Shown here: positions 53,863 to 62,644 of the stretch, in pieces
Layout of the letters: every line of letters starts with the position of its first letter
Numbering within the stretch: position 1 is the stretch's first letter
Assembly: GCF_006783905.1 (NCBI RefSeq)
Contig: NZ_VFPE01000002.1
Span: 806,001 to 870,000, forward strand
DNA from: Microbacterium kyungheense
GTDB lineage: Bacteria > Actinomycetota > Actinomycetes > Actinomycetales > Microbacteriaceae
Direction: 5' to 3'
Length of the DNA stretch: 64,000 nucleotides
Notes under the pieces: generated by a model
Database searches by the model: none
Seen by the model: the letters and a program-made list of their open reading frames with translations, nothing else
Told to the model about the DNA's origin: nothing
Translations under genes and position numbers: made by a program

Positions 53863-55127
53863 GAGGCATCCTCTCTCGGCCCGGGCGCATCCGCGTCGAC
53901 GCCGGACGGCGGCGCGGGGATCGTCGCCGAGAGCTCCCAGCCGCCGGCGCCGTCGGGGCCCGCCGAGAGCGTGCCGCCGATGTGCGCGGTGCGCTCGGCG
54001 ATCCCGCGCAGTCCGAACCCTCCGGGTCCGGAGGACGGCTGAGCCCGGTCGTTGCGGACCGTGACGGTGGTGGCCGTCGCCGCGTGGTCGATCAGCACGC
54101 GGATGGCGGTCGCGGACGGCGCATGTCGCATGGCGTTCGTGACGCCCTCCTGCACGATGCGCCCGATCGCGTACTGCGCCGTCTCAGGAAGCTCGGCGGC
54201 ACCGGTGACGACGAGCGTCGCGGGGTAGCCCGCTCGTTGCGCCGCCGCCACCACGTCAAAGGGCGACACCGGGGCGAGCGGCGCGAGCGGAGCGTCGACG
54301 TCGCCGTCGCGCAGCACACCCAGCATGACCCGCATCTCGGTCAGCGCTTCACGCGCCGTCGTGGCGGCGGCATCCATCGCTCCGCGTGCGCGCTCGATGT
54401 CGGGCGTCGCGATGGCGCCCTCGGAGAGTGCCACGATGACCGTGAGCGAGTGCGAGACGACGTCGTGCATCTCACGGGCGATGCGCGCCCGCTCGTCGGC
54501 TGCCGCCAGCTGCGCCTGCTGGTCGCGCTCGACGAGGAGCTGGCGCGAACGGTCGATCACGGCCTCGAGGTAGCGCTTGCGATTGCCGATGTTGATGCCC
54601 ACGAGGGCTCCGACCAGAGCCACCACCGCCGCCGACAGCAGTGCGTTGAGCGCACCGAGGAAGTCCACGGTGCCCAGCAGCGTCTCGAACCCGCCGACCA
54701 CGGCGATCGCGCCCATGCCGGCGCCGTAGGCGATCCAGCACAGGCGGCTCGAGCCGTATACGGCGACCGCGTACATCGAGAGGACCAGCAGGGGTGACCC
54801 GGCCGCTGACGGATAGGCGAGCATCACGAGCTGCAGGAGGATCGCGAGCGCGTAGGGCACGAGCGGCCACCGGCGCCGCAGCATGAGCGTCGCCGCCGCG
54901 GCGATGGCGATCACCATCGAGACGATGTGGACCGGTGCCCCGGGATCGGCGCCGTCCGTGCCGACCGGGCCCGCCGTCGTCAGCGCGATCGCGAGACCGA
55001 CGAGCGTGACGACGATGTCGGTGAACCGCGGATGCCGCGCCCAGAACTGCCGGATCACTCCGGGAGGACGGGGCAGCAGCAGCTCCGCATCCACCGGAGC
55101 GGATGCGGAGCTGCTGCTGCGAGCCAT
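53859..55127 (-). CDS. Sensor histidine kinase (HisKA_3 type)
   Basis: The 422-aa kinase has several membrane segments in the first ~190 residues, then the phospho-acceptor His in EMHDVVSHSLTV, the N-box EGVTNAMRHA and the G-box GGFGLRGIAER. It lacks a separate sensor domain, so it probably senses through its membrane part or its partner transporter. ATG 55127 gives MARSSSSASAP. A GTG at 55148 is also possible. Neither has a strong ribosome binding site. A perfect 20-bp inverted repeat lies just inside the gene. Confidence 0.93.
   Translation of the reverse strand: MARSSSSASAPVDAELLLPRPPGVIRQFWARHPRFTDIVVTLVGLAIALTTAGPVGTDGADPGAPVHIVSMVIAIAAAATLMLRRRWPLVPYALAILLQLVMLAYPSAAGSPLLVLSMYAVAVYGSSRLCWIAYGAGMGAIAVVGGFETLLGTVDFLGALNALLSAAVVALVGALVGINIGNRKRYLEAVIDRSRQLLVERDQQAQLAAADERARIAREMHDVVSHSLTVIVALSEGAIATPDIERARGAMDAAATTAREALTEMRVMLGVLRDGDVDAPLAPLAPVSPFDVVAAAQRAGYPATLVVTGAAELPETAQYAIGRIVQEGVTNAMRHAPSATAIRVLIDHAATATTVTVRNDRAQPSSGPGGFGLRGIAERTAHIGGTLSAGPDGAGGWELSATIPAPPSGVDADAPGPREDAS
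55073..55120 (-). repeat. Perfect 20-bp inverted repeat inside the histidine kinase start
   Basis: Arms 55073-55092 and 55101-55120 are exact reverse complements, with an 8-nt loop. The right arm begins 5 nt into the coding region from ATG 55127. In mRNA it would form a very stable stem starting within the initiation region. Confidence 0.85.
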
Positions 55128-55137
55128 GCGCTCGACT

Positions 55138-55956
55138 TTACGCGTCACGCGTGCGCAGGACGCCCCACCCGACCAGCAGCGGGATGAGGGTCCACCCGGC
55201 GAGGGCGAGCACCGCCGGCACGAGGTCCTCGCCGCCGGGCGCGGTCAGCGTGGCCGCCGCGTTCATCGGGAGGTACTGACCCAGATCGACGATCCAGCGC
55301 CATCCTTCGCCGGCCATCGCGAACATCTGGACCACGATGGGCAGGACGAACAGCACGCCCACTGTCGCGGCGATGGCGCCGGCGCCGTTGCGGACGATGA
55401 ACCCGAAGCCGAGCCCGATGAGGGTGAAGGCCACCATCGACAGCACGCCGTAGGCGAGCGGGACGATCGACAGCGACGGCTCGGACCAGTCGAGGCCCTC
55501 GGTCAGCAGGGGAGCCGTGGCCGCGATCGAGATCGCGTACGTGACGACGGTGACGGCGGCCATCAGCACCGCCACCACGACGGCCTTCGCGACGAGCACG
55601 GCGCCGCGACGCGGCTCTGCGGTGAGGCTGGAGCGGATCATCCCGGTGGAGTACTCGCCGGTGATCACGATCGCGCCCAGGATACCGGCCACGAGCATCG
55701 TGAACTGCGTGGGCATCAGGATCGCGCTGACGGCGGGGAAGCCGGGGCCGAAGCTCGACGACGCACCGGCGATCATCATCGAGATGGCGATCGAGAGCGC
55801 GGCGGTCACGCCGAGCGACCACCACGTCGAGCGGACGGACGTGATCTTGATCCACTCGCTGTGCAGCAGGTGACCGAAGCTCAGCCGGTACGGCGACGGC
55901 GCGGATGCGCGCGCGACGGCGCGGACCGGTGCGGGGGTCTGGGTGAGGGCGGTCAT
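55138..55956 (-). CDS. ABC transporter permease
   Basis: The 272-aa protein has about six membrane segments and the ABC-2 type layout: SEWIKITSVRSTWWSLG before the first segment, and VITGEYSTGMIRSSLTAEPRRGAVLVAK, a motif common to such exporters. Its ATG overlaps the ATPase stop (ATGA). Next comes the histidine kinase. The four-gene arrangement recalls Bce/antibiotic-sensing modules, but the permease lacks the large extracellular domain of BceB. Confidence 0.92.
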   Translation of the reverse strand: MTALTQTPAPVRAVARASAPSPYRLSFGHLLHSEWIKITSVRSTWWSLGVTAALSIAISMMIAGASSSFGPGFPAVSAILMPTQFTMLVAGILGAIVITGEYSTGMIRSSLTAEPRRGAVLVAKAVVVAVLMAAVTVVTYAISIAATAPLLTEGLDWSEPSLSIVPLAYGVLSMVAFTLIGLGFGFIVRNGAGAIAATVGVLFVLPIVVQMFAMAGEGWRWIVDLGQYLPMNAAATLTAPGGEDLVPAVLALAGWTLIPLLVGWGVLRTRDA

Positions 55957-56864
55957 GCGATCTCCTTGGTCTTGTACTCGACGGAGCTCTCGGTGAGGGC
56001 GAGATACGCCTGCTCGAGCGAGCCGGTCGTCGTCGTCAGTTCGTGGATCGGGATGCCGTGGGCCGCGGCGGTGTCGCCGACGAGCTCCGCGGTCAGCCCC
56101 TCGATGTCGAGAACGCCCGGGGTGGTGCTGGTGATGCGGACGTCCGGCCCCGCGACGAGTCCGGCGAGGTCCGTGGCGCGCGGGCTGCGCACCCGCGTCG
56201 TGATGGTCGTCCAGGCGCGGACGAGTCCGTCCAGCGGTGCGTCGGCGAGCACGCGTCCGCGTCCCAGCACCACGATGTGGTCCGCGGTCTGCGCCATCTC
56301 GCTCATGAGGTGGCTCGACAGCAGGACGGTCCGTCCCTCGTCGGCGGCGTGGCGCACGAACTCGCGCACCCAGCGCACTCCCTCGGGGTCGAGGCCGTTC
56401 ACGGGTTCGTCGAGGATGAGGGTGTGCGGATCGCCCAGCAGCGCCGAGGCGATGCCGAGCCGCTGCCCCATGCCGAGCGAGAACTTGCCGGCGCGCTTGC
56501 CGGCGACCGACTCCAGGCCGGTGATCCCGATGACCTCGTCGACGCGGGAGCGAGGGATGCCGTGGGTCGCCGCCATCGCCCGCAGATGATTGCGGGCCGT
56601 GCGGCCGGTGTGCACGGCCTTGGCGTCCAGGAGCACGCCGACCTCGGTCAGCGGTGCACGGAGCGCGCGGTAGTCCTGGCCGGCGACGGTGGTGCGGCCC
56701 GACGTCGGACGGTCCAGCCCGACGATCATGCGCATGGTGGTGGACTTGCCGGCCCCGTTCGGGCCGAGGAAGCCGGTCACCTTGCCGGGCTGGACGGTGA
56801 ACGAGACGCCGTCGACCGCGGTCTTGTCCCCGAACCTCTTGGTGAGCTGTTCTGCAACGATCAT
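55953..56864 (-). CDS. ABC transporter ATP-binding protein
   Basis: The 303-aa ATPase has Walker A GPNGAGKST, signature SLGMGQRLGIA, Walker B LILDEPVNGLD, and the H-loop SHLMSEM. The tail of ~90 residues after the core is typical of ABC-2 drug-type exporters. First gene of the operon with the permease, histidine kinase and response regulator. A pepN terminator lies upstream, so the operon has its own promoter, which I could not pin down. Confidence 0.94.
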   Translation of the reverse strand: MIVAEQLTKRFGDKTAVDGVSFTVQPGKVTGFLGPNGAGKSTTMRMIVGLDRPTSGRTTVAGQDYRALRAPLTEVGVLLDAKAVHTGRTARNHLRAMAATHGIPRSRVDEVIGITGLESVAGKRAGKFSLGMGQRLGIASALLGDPHTLILDEPVNGLDPEGVRWVREFVRHAADEGRTVLLSSHLMSEMAQTADHIVVLGRGRVLADAPLDGLVRAWTTITTRVRSPRATDLAGLVAGPDVRITSTTPGVLDIEGLTAELVGDTAAAHGIPIHELTTTTGSLEQAYLALTESSVEYKTKEIA

Positions 56865-56964
56865 GCAGCCGACGCTACGGGGACCCGCACGCCGGCCGCG
56901 TCCTCCTGCGGTGCCGTCGTGCCGCCGGGGGACGGTACTGCGGGAGGACCCGCGCCCTGAACGC

Positions 56965-57006
56965 GTGATGCCTCGGTCCTGCGCGCACGCAGGACCGAGG
57001 CATCAC
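56965..57006 (-). terminator. Terminator of pepN
   Basis: A perfect 19-bp stem (arms 56965-56983 and 56988-57006) with a 4-nt loop lies 21 nt downstream of the pepN stop and ahead of the ABC operon. No T-run is present. Confidence 0.85.
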
Positions 57007-57026
57007 ATCGATCAGGAGACGACGGG

Positions 57027-59573
57027 CTACTGGGCGTCGCGGTCCTGCACGGCCAGCGCGCGCTCGACGCCCGCGAGGTTCTCGGCGACCAGGCGGCGCA
57101 GCGCGGGCGCGGCCTCGGCATTCGCCTCGAGCCATCCGCGCGTGGCGTCCCGCAGGGCGACATCTGCCAGCGGCGACGGGTAGAGGCCCACGATGAGGTA
57201 CTGCGCGATCTGGTACGTGCGCGAGTTCCAGATCGGCAGCAGCGCGTCGAAGTAGCGCGCGACGTAGTCGCCGAGCAGGTCGCGGCTCGCCGGGTGCACG
57301 AAGCCGAGCGCCGCGGAGCGCACGATCGTGTTGGGCCGGTCGTCGCGGTCGACGAGCGATGCCCACGCCGCGTCCTTCGCCTCGGCGGACGGCAGCGCGG
57401 CCTTCGCCTGCGCGGCGAACTCACCGCCCTTGGCGGTGTTGTCCGCCTCGAGCGCGGCATCGATGTCGGCGGCGCTCACGACTCCGCCGGCAGCGAGCGA
57501 CACGAGCAGCTGCCATGACAGGTCGGTGTCGATCTCCAGGCCCTCGAAGGTCTCGGTGCCCTCGCGGACGGCGCGCACCTTCTCCCACTGCGCGGGTGTC
57601 GCCGCGGCCGACGCGAACGCCGTCACGAACTGCAGCTGGCTGTCGCTGCCCGCGTCGGCGCCGCGGGCGAGCTCCCACAGGGCGTCGGCGACCGCGGCAC
57701 GGGTGGCGTCGCGCTTGTCGGGGGCGACGTACGAGTTCGCCGCCAGCTGGAGCTGGCCGAGCGTCGTGCGGACCGTGGTGGACTCGGTCTCGGCGCCGAT
57801 GTTGCGCAGGACGAGGTCGACGTAGTCCGACGCCGATGCCTCGGCATCGCGCGTCTGATCCCAGGCGGCGCCCCACACCAGCGACCGCGCCAGCGGGTCG
57901 GTGATCTTGCCGAGGTGGTCGATCGCCGTCTGCAGCGACTGCGCGTCCAGGCGGATCTTCGCGTAGGCCAGGTCCTCGTCGTTCAGGAGGACGAGCGCCG
58001 GACGCCGGTGGCCCTTCAGCTCGGGCACTTCGGTGAGGTCGCCGTCGACGTCGATCTCGACGTGGTGCACGCGGACGAGCGCGTCGCCCTGCAGATCGTA
58101 GAAGCCGACCCCCAGACGGTGCGGGCGGATCGTGGGGTAGTCCGCGGGAGCCGTCTGCACGATCGCGAAGCGCGTGATCGAGCCGTCGACATCCGTCACG
58201 ATCTCGGGGGCGAGGGTGTTGACGCCCGCGGTCTCGAGCCACTTCTTCGACCACGTCGACAGCTCGCGCCCGCTGGTGGCCTCGAGCTCGGACAGCAGGT
58301 CCGACAGCTCGGTGTTGGACCACTGGTGCTTCTGGAAGTACGCCGCGACGCCGCCGAAGAACGCCTCGATGCCCACCCACGCGGCGAGCTGCTTGAGCAC
58401 CGACCCGCCCTTGGCGTAGGTGATGCCGTCGAAGTTCACCTGGACGTCTTCGAGGTCGTTGATCTGCGCGACGACCGGGTGGGTGGAGGGGAGCTGGTCC
58501 TGACGGTACGCCCAGGTCTTCTCCATCGCGTTGAACGTCGTCCAGGCCTCGGTCCACTCGGTGGCCTCGGCGGTCGCGATCGTCGACGCCCACTCGGCGA
58601 ACGACTCGTTGAGCCACAGGCCGTTCCACCACTTCATGGTGACGAGGTCGCCGAACCACATGTGCGCGAGCTCGTGGAGGATCGTGACGACGCGGCGCTC
58701 CTTGACCGCGCCGGTGACCTTGGAGCGGAACACGTAGGTCTCGGTGAAGGTCACCGCGCCGGCGTTCTCCATGGCGCCCGCGTTGAACTCGGGGACGAAG
58801 AGCTGGTCGTACTTCGCGAACGGGTAGGGGAAGCCGAACTTCTCCTCGAAGTACGCGAATCCCTGACGCGTCTTGTCGAAGATGTAGTCGGCGTCGAGGT
58901 GCTGCCACAGGCTCTTGCGGCCGTACACGCCGAGCGGGATCACCCGGCCCGAGGCGCTGGTGAGCTCCGAGAAGGTGGCCTCGTACGGTCCCGCGACGAG
59001 CGCGGTGATGTACGAAGAGATGCGCGGGGTGGCCTCGAAGGTCCACGTCGCGCTGCCGTCGCCGTGCTTCTTCGGCTCGGGCGTGGGCGAGTTCGAGACG
59101 ACCTTCCAGGGCTCCGGCGCGGTGACCGTGAACTGGAAGGTGGCCTTGAGGTCGGGCTGCTCGAACACCGCGAACACGCGGCGCGAGTCGGGGACCTCGA
59201 ACTGCGAGTAGAGGTACACCTCGCCGTCGACCGGGTCGACGAAGCGGTGCAGGCCCTCGCCCGTGTTGGTGTAGAGGCAGTCCGCGTCGATGACGAGCTC
59301 GTTCTCAGCGGCCAGGTCGTCCAGCGCGATGCGCGAGTCGGCGAACGAGGCCGCCGGGTCGAGGGACCGGCCGTTGAGCGTGATCTCGCGCACATCTCGC
59401 GCGATCAGGTCGATGAACGTCGAGGCGCCGGGCGTCGCGGTGAAGCGCACGACGGTCCGGGATCCGAACACCTCGGCGCCCTTCATCAGGTCGAGTGCGA
59501 CCTCGTACGACTGGGTGTCGACGATCGCGCGGCGCTCCTGCGCCTCGATGCGGGTGAGGTTCTCTCCAGGCAC
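57027..59573 (-). CDS. pepN: Aminopeptidase N
   Basis: The ~848-aa M1 zinc aminopeptidase has the exopeptidase motif GAMEN and zinc motif HELAHMWFGDLVTMKWWNGLWLNE. The C-terminal ERAP1-like domain begins near residue 520. It removes N-terminal residues from peptides in the cytosol. GTG 59573 (VPGENLTRIEAQERR) is favoured, since it gives the canonical N-terminus and has GGGAG 8 nt upstream. ATG 59588 lies 15 nt earlier but lacks a ribosome binding site. A strong terminator follows. Confidence 0.95.
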   Translation of the reverse strand: MPGENLTRIEAQERRAIVDTQSYEVALDLMKGAEVFGSRTVVRFTATPGASTFIDLIARDVREITLNGRSLDPAASFADSRIALDDLAAENELVIDADCLYTNTGEGLHRFVDPVDGEVYLYSQFEVPDSRRVFAVFEQPDLKATFQFTVTAPEPWKVVSNSPTPEPKKHGDGSATWTFEATPRISSYITALVAGPYEATFSELTSASGRVIPLGVYGRKSLWQHLDADYIFDKTRQGFAYFEEKFGFPYPFAKYDQLFVPEFNAGAMENAGAVTFTETYVFRSKVTGAVKERRVVTILHELAHMWFGDLVTMKWWNGLWLNESFAEWASTIATAEATEWTEAWTTFNAMEKTWAYRQDQLPSTHPVVAQINDLEDVQVNFDGITYAKGGSVLKQLAAWVGIEAFFGGVAAYFQKHQWSNTELSDLLSELEATSGRELSTWSKKWLETAGVNTLAPEIVTDVDGSITRFAIVQTAPADYPTIRPHRLGVGFYDLQGDALVRVHHVEIDVDGDLTEVPELKGHRRPALVLLNDEDLAYAKIRLDAQSLQTAIDHLGKITDPLARSLVWGAAWDQTRDAEASASDYVDLVLRNIGAETESTTVRTTLGQLQLAANSYVAPDKRDATRAAVADALWELARGADAGSDSQLQFVTAFASAAATPAQWEKVRAVREGTETFEGLEIDTDLSWQLLVSLAAGGVVSAADIDAALEADNTAKGGEFAAQAKAALPSAEAKDAAWASLVDRDDRPNTIVRSAALGFVHPASRDLLGDYVARYFDALLPIWNSRTYQIAQYLIVGLYPSPLADVALRDATRGWLEANAEAAPALRRLVAENLAGVERALAVQDRDAQ

Positions 59574-59736
59574 TGCTGTGGCTCCCATGGGTGAGGATGA
59601 CGAACGCGGCCGTCCACGCTGCTGGCGCCGACGACAACCGTCCCAGCCTACGCGAGGCGTTCCGCAAAGCCAGATCCGGCGCGAGAACCCGTGGCGGCCG
59701 GGCGCGGCGATCCGGCTGCGGTGTCAGGATGGAGGG

Positions 59737-60936
59737 GTGAGCCCCGCCGAACAGCCCCTCGTCCCGTTCGCCTCTCCTGCCGCCGCGTCCGGCGCACCGT
59801 TCGTCGAGGTCCCGGTGGCCTACGACGGCATCCTGCTGGCCGGCTTCGGCGGCCCCGAAGGGCAGGACGACGTCATCCCGTTCCTGCGCAACGTGACGCG
59901 CGGCCGCGGCATCCCGGACGAGCGGCTCGAAGAGGTCGCCCACCACTACCGGCACTTCGACGGCATCAGCCCCATCAACGCGCAGAATCGCGCACTGAAG
60001 GCGGCGCTCGAGGCGGAGCTCGCCCGTCGCGGCATCGACCTGCCGGTGTACTGGGGCAACCGCAACTGGTCGCCGTACCTCGACGATGCGGTGAAGGATG
60101 CCGCCGCCGCCGGAGACACCAGCCTCCTGGCGCTGGCGACCAGCGCCTACTCGTCGTTCTCGAGCTGCCGGCAGTACCGCGAGGACTTCGCGCGCGTGCT
60201 GACCGACACCGGTCTGTCGGGCACGGTGAGCATCGACAAGGTGCGTCAGTTCTTCGACCACCCCGGGTTCGTGCAGCCGTTCATCGACGGCGTGCGCGAA
60301 GCCGTCGCCGCCTTCCTCGCCGACGGCATCGCCCCCGAGGCCGTCCGCGTGCTGTTCTCGACGCACAGCATCCCGACCGCCGACGCCCAGCGCTCCGGCC
60401 CGCGCGAGGGCGACGAGCTGCATCGCGACCTCGGCGAGGGCGGCGCGTACGCCGCGCAGCACCTCGCGGTGGCCGAGGTCGTCATGGCCGCCGTCGCGGC
60501 CGAGGTGCCGGGCGCCCAGCGCATCGGCTGGGAGCTCGTGTACCAGTCCCGCTCGGGTCCCGCCAGCCAGCCGTGGCTGGAGCCCGACGTCAACGACGTG
60601 ATCGCCGAGCTGCCGGCATCCGGCATCCAGGCCATCGCGATCGTGCCCGTGGGCTTCATGAGCGACCACATGGAGGTCCTCTGGGACCTCGACACCGAGG
60701 CCATGGAGGCGGCCGGAGAGGTCGGCATCCGCGCTGTCCGCACGCCGACCCCCGGCGTCGACCCGGTGTTCGTGTCGGGGCTCGTCGATCTCGTCGAGGA
60801 GCGGCTGCACGGCACGTCCCCGGCAGAGCGGCCACACGCCACGGAGCTCGGCCCCTGGTTCGACGTGTGCCGTCCGGCCTGCTGCGAGAACGTGCGCGCA
60901 GGCTTCAAGCCCGCCGCCGCCGGCGTGGCCCCCTGA
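59737..60936 (+). CDS. cpfC: Coproporphyrin III ferrochelatase
   Basis: The 399-aa enzyme inserts iron into coproporphyrin III in the actinobacterial haem route. Visible blocks are FGGPEGQDDVIPFLRNV, SPINAQNRAL, YWGNRNWSPYL, catalytic His in FSTHSIP, and QSRSGPASQPWLEPD. The C-terminal Cys-rich segment (CRPACCE) and an internal Cys in SSCRQY suit a [2Fe-2S] cluster as in other actinobacterial enzymes. GTG 59737 is 6 nt after CAGGAT. GGAG is too close to act as ribosome binding site. Confidence 0.94.
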   Translation: MSPAEQPLVPFASPAAASGAPFVEVPVAYDGILLAGFGGPEGQDDVIPFLRNVTRGRGIPDERLEEVAHHYRHFDGISPINAQNRALKAALEAELARRGIDLPVYWGNRNWSPYLDDAVKDAAAAGDTSLLALATSAYSSFSSCRQYREDFARVLTDTGLSGTVSIDKVRQFFDHPGFVQPFIDGVREAVAAFLADGIAPEAVRVLFSTHSIPTADAQRSGPREGDELHRDLGEGGAYAAQHLAVAEVVMAAVAAEVPGAQRIGWELVYQSRSGPASQPWLEPDVNDVIAELPASGIQAIAIVPVGFMSDHMEVLWDLDTEAMEAAGEVGIRAVRTPTPGVDPVFVSGLVDLVEERLHGTSPAERPHATELGPWFDVCRPACCENVRAGFKPAAAGVAP

Positions 60937-61007
60937 TCCGCACCGCCGCTGTGCAAGTGGATGCCGCAGCCCGGCGTCCGTCTCGTCCTCCCTGTCCCGT
61001 CCCTCCC

Positions 61008-61013
61008 TAGGAT
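61008..61013 (+). promoter_or_regulatory. -10 box (TAGGAT)
   Basis: TAGGAT lies 7 nt before ATG 61021, a leaderless layout. Confidence 0.5.
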
Positions 61014-61020
61014 TGAGCCC

Positions 61021-61587
61021 ATGCGCATCCATATCGCGACCGACCACGCCGGCCTCGAGTTCTCGACGCAGCTGCAGCACCACCTCGCCGCGGCGGGGCA
61101 CGAGGTCGTCGACCACGGTCCGCTCGAGTACGACCCGCTCGACGACTACCCGGCGTTCTGCATCCGCGCGGCGCAGGCGGTCGTGCGCGACCAGGCCGCG
61201 GGCATCGAGACCCTCGGCGTCGTGTTCGGCGGGTCGGGCAACGGCGAGCAGATCGCGGCGAACAAGGTGCTGGGCGTGCGCGCCGCACTGGTGTGGAGCA
61301 TCGCGACGGCCGAACTGGCGCGCGAGCACAACGACGCGAACGTCATCGCGATCGGCGCCCGTCAGCACACCTTCGAAGAGGCGGCGAGCTTCATCGACCG
61401 CTTCATCGCGACGCCGTTCTCGGGCGAGGAGCGGCACGCGCGCCGCATCGCCCAGCTCGCCGCGTACGAGCAGGACGGGTCGCTCGAACCCGACCCGCGT
61501 GCCCCCCGAGACGCTCAGGGACCGGAAGCTGGGCAGCCGGACGTGCTCGCGGCCGACGGAAGCTCGTTCGACCCCGAAGCCGGCTGA
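61021..61587 (+). CDS. Ribose-5-phosphate isomerase B family
   Basis: The 188-aa protein has MRIHIATDHAGLEFSTQL, the YDPLDDYPAFC segment, GVVFGGSGNGEQIAANKV and REHNDANVIAIGARQHT. This is the RpiB/LacAB fold. The Glu in SGNGEQ, where E. coli has Cys, is typical of the actinobacterial RpiB form. A ~30-residue polar tail is longer than usual. Ribose-5-phosphate isomerisation is the likely reaction. Other sugar phosphates cannot be excluded. Followed after 4 nt by the glycosylase gene. Confidence 0.91.
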   Translation: MRIHIATDHAGLEFSTQLQHHLAAAGHEVVDHGPLEYDPLDDYPAFCIRAAQAVVRDQAAGIETLGVVFGGSGNGEQIAANKVLGVRAALVWSIATAELAREHNDANVIAIGARQHTFEEAASFIDRFIATPFSGEERHARRIAQLAAYEQDGSLEPDPRAPRDAQGPEAGQPDVLAADGSSFDPEAG

Positions 61588-61591
61588 GCCC

Positions 61592-62590
61592 ATGCCCGAG
61601 GGCCATTCCGTCCACCGCATCGCCCGCCAGTTCGACCGCAACTTCGTCGGCCGCGCGGTGACCGCGTCCAGTCCGCAGGGGCGCTTCGCCGAGGGGGCGG
61701 CGATCCTGAGCGGTCGGACGGCGACCGAGGTGCGGGCGGTGGGCAAGCAGATGTTCCTCGAGTTCGACGACGACCTGTGGCTGCGCGTGCACCTCGGGAT
61801 GTACGGGGCATGGGACTTCGCCGGCGAGATCCTGGTGGACCCCACGATCGCCTCGGCCAACGGGCGCATGGGGCAGACCAACCAGCGCGGCACCGATCTC
61901 GCAGACCCGATCCTGGATGCCGCGGGCGAGAACTCGCTCACCTCGATCGGAGCCCCGCGCCGCGCACGCGTGCACGTGCGCATGTCGGAGCAGACCACGG
62001 GCCTTGCCGACGAGGGCGACGAGTGGCCGCCGCCCATCGTGGGTCAGGTGCGCCTGCGCCTGCTCACGGAGGCGACCTGCGCCGACCTGCGCGGACCGAC
62101 GGCGTGCGAGCTGCAGACGCCGGACGAGGTCGCCGCGACGATCGCCAAGCTCGGTCCCGACCCGCTCGTGGATGACGTCGCGGAGGGCGAGGAGCGCTTC
62201 ACGTCCGTCGTGCGCCGCAAGCCTACTTCCATCGGCCTGCTCCTCATGGATCAGAACGTCGTCAGCGGCATCGGCAACGTGTACCGCGCGGAACTGCTCT
62301 TCCGCGCGCGCCAGAACCCGCACACGCCGGGCCGCGATGTGCCCGAGGAGGTCGTGCGGGGGCTGTGGCGCGACTGGGTGCGGCTCCTCGCGATCGGCGT
62401 CGAGACGGGTCAGATGATGACCATGGACGATCTCGACCCCGACGCCTACCGCAGGGCGATGGCCAGCCGCGACGACCGGCACTGGGTGTATCACCGCGCC
62501 GGACTGCCGTGCCGCATCTGCGGCACCTCGATCGTGGTGGAGGAGGCGGCCGGGCGCAAGCTCTACTGGTGCCCCTCGTGCCAGGCGTGA
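61592..62590 (+). CDS. nei: Fpg/Nei-family DNA glycosylase/AP lyase
   Basis: The 332-aa protein starts MPEGHSVHRIARQFDR, with catalytic Pro2 and Glu3. LRVHLGMYG and the H2TH region GIGNVYRAELLF follow, and the C-terminal zinc finger has CRICGT and CPSC. It removes oxidised bases. His at the fifth position places it nearer Nei than Fpg. An insert of ~45 residues with polar DEGDEW in the middle domain makes it longer than typical. Coupled to the rpiB-like gene. Confidence 0.92.
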   Translation: MPEGHSVHRIARQFDRNFVGRAVTASSPQGRFAEGAAILSGRTATEVRAVGKQMFLEFDDDLWLRVHLGMYGAWDFAGEILVDPTIASANGRMGQTNQRGTDLADPILDAAGENSLTSIGAPRRARVHVRMSEQTTGLADEGDEWPPPIVGQVRLRLLTEATCADLRGPTACELQTPDEVAATIAKLGPDPLVDDVAEGEERFTSVVRRKPTSIGLLLMDQNVVSGIGNVYRAELLFRARQNPHTPGRDVPEEVVRGLWRDWVRLLAIGVETGQMMTMDDLDPDAYRRAMASRDDRHWVYHRAGLPCRICGTSIVVEEAAGRKLYWCPSCQA

Positions 62591-62632
62591 TCGGCCTGTG
62601 CCCGCGTGATCCGCGCCGCCGCACGCCGCGCA

Positions 62633-62638
62633 TAGGCT
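62633..62638 (+). promoter_or_regulatory. -10 box (TAGGCT)
   Basis: TAGGCT lies 6 nt before ATG 62645, a leaderless layout. Confidence 0.5.
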
Positions 62639-62644
62639 GAGCGC

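Noticed and set aside
59305..62037. 910-codon minus-strand frame opposite cpfC, rpiB-like and nei genes
   Set aside because: It is the complement of three recognisable genes and has no coding signature.
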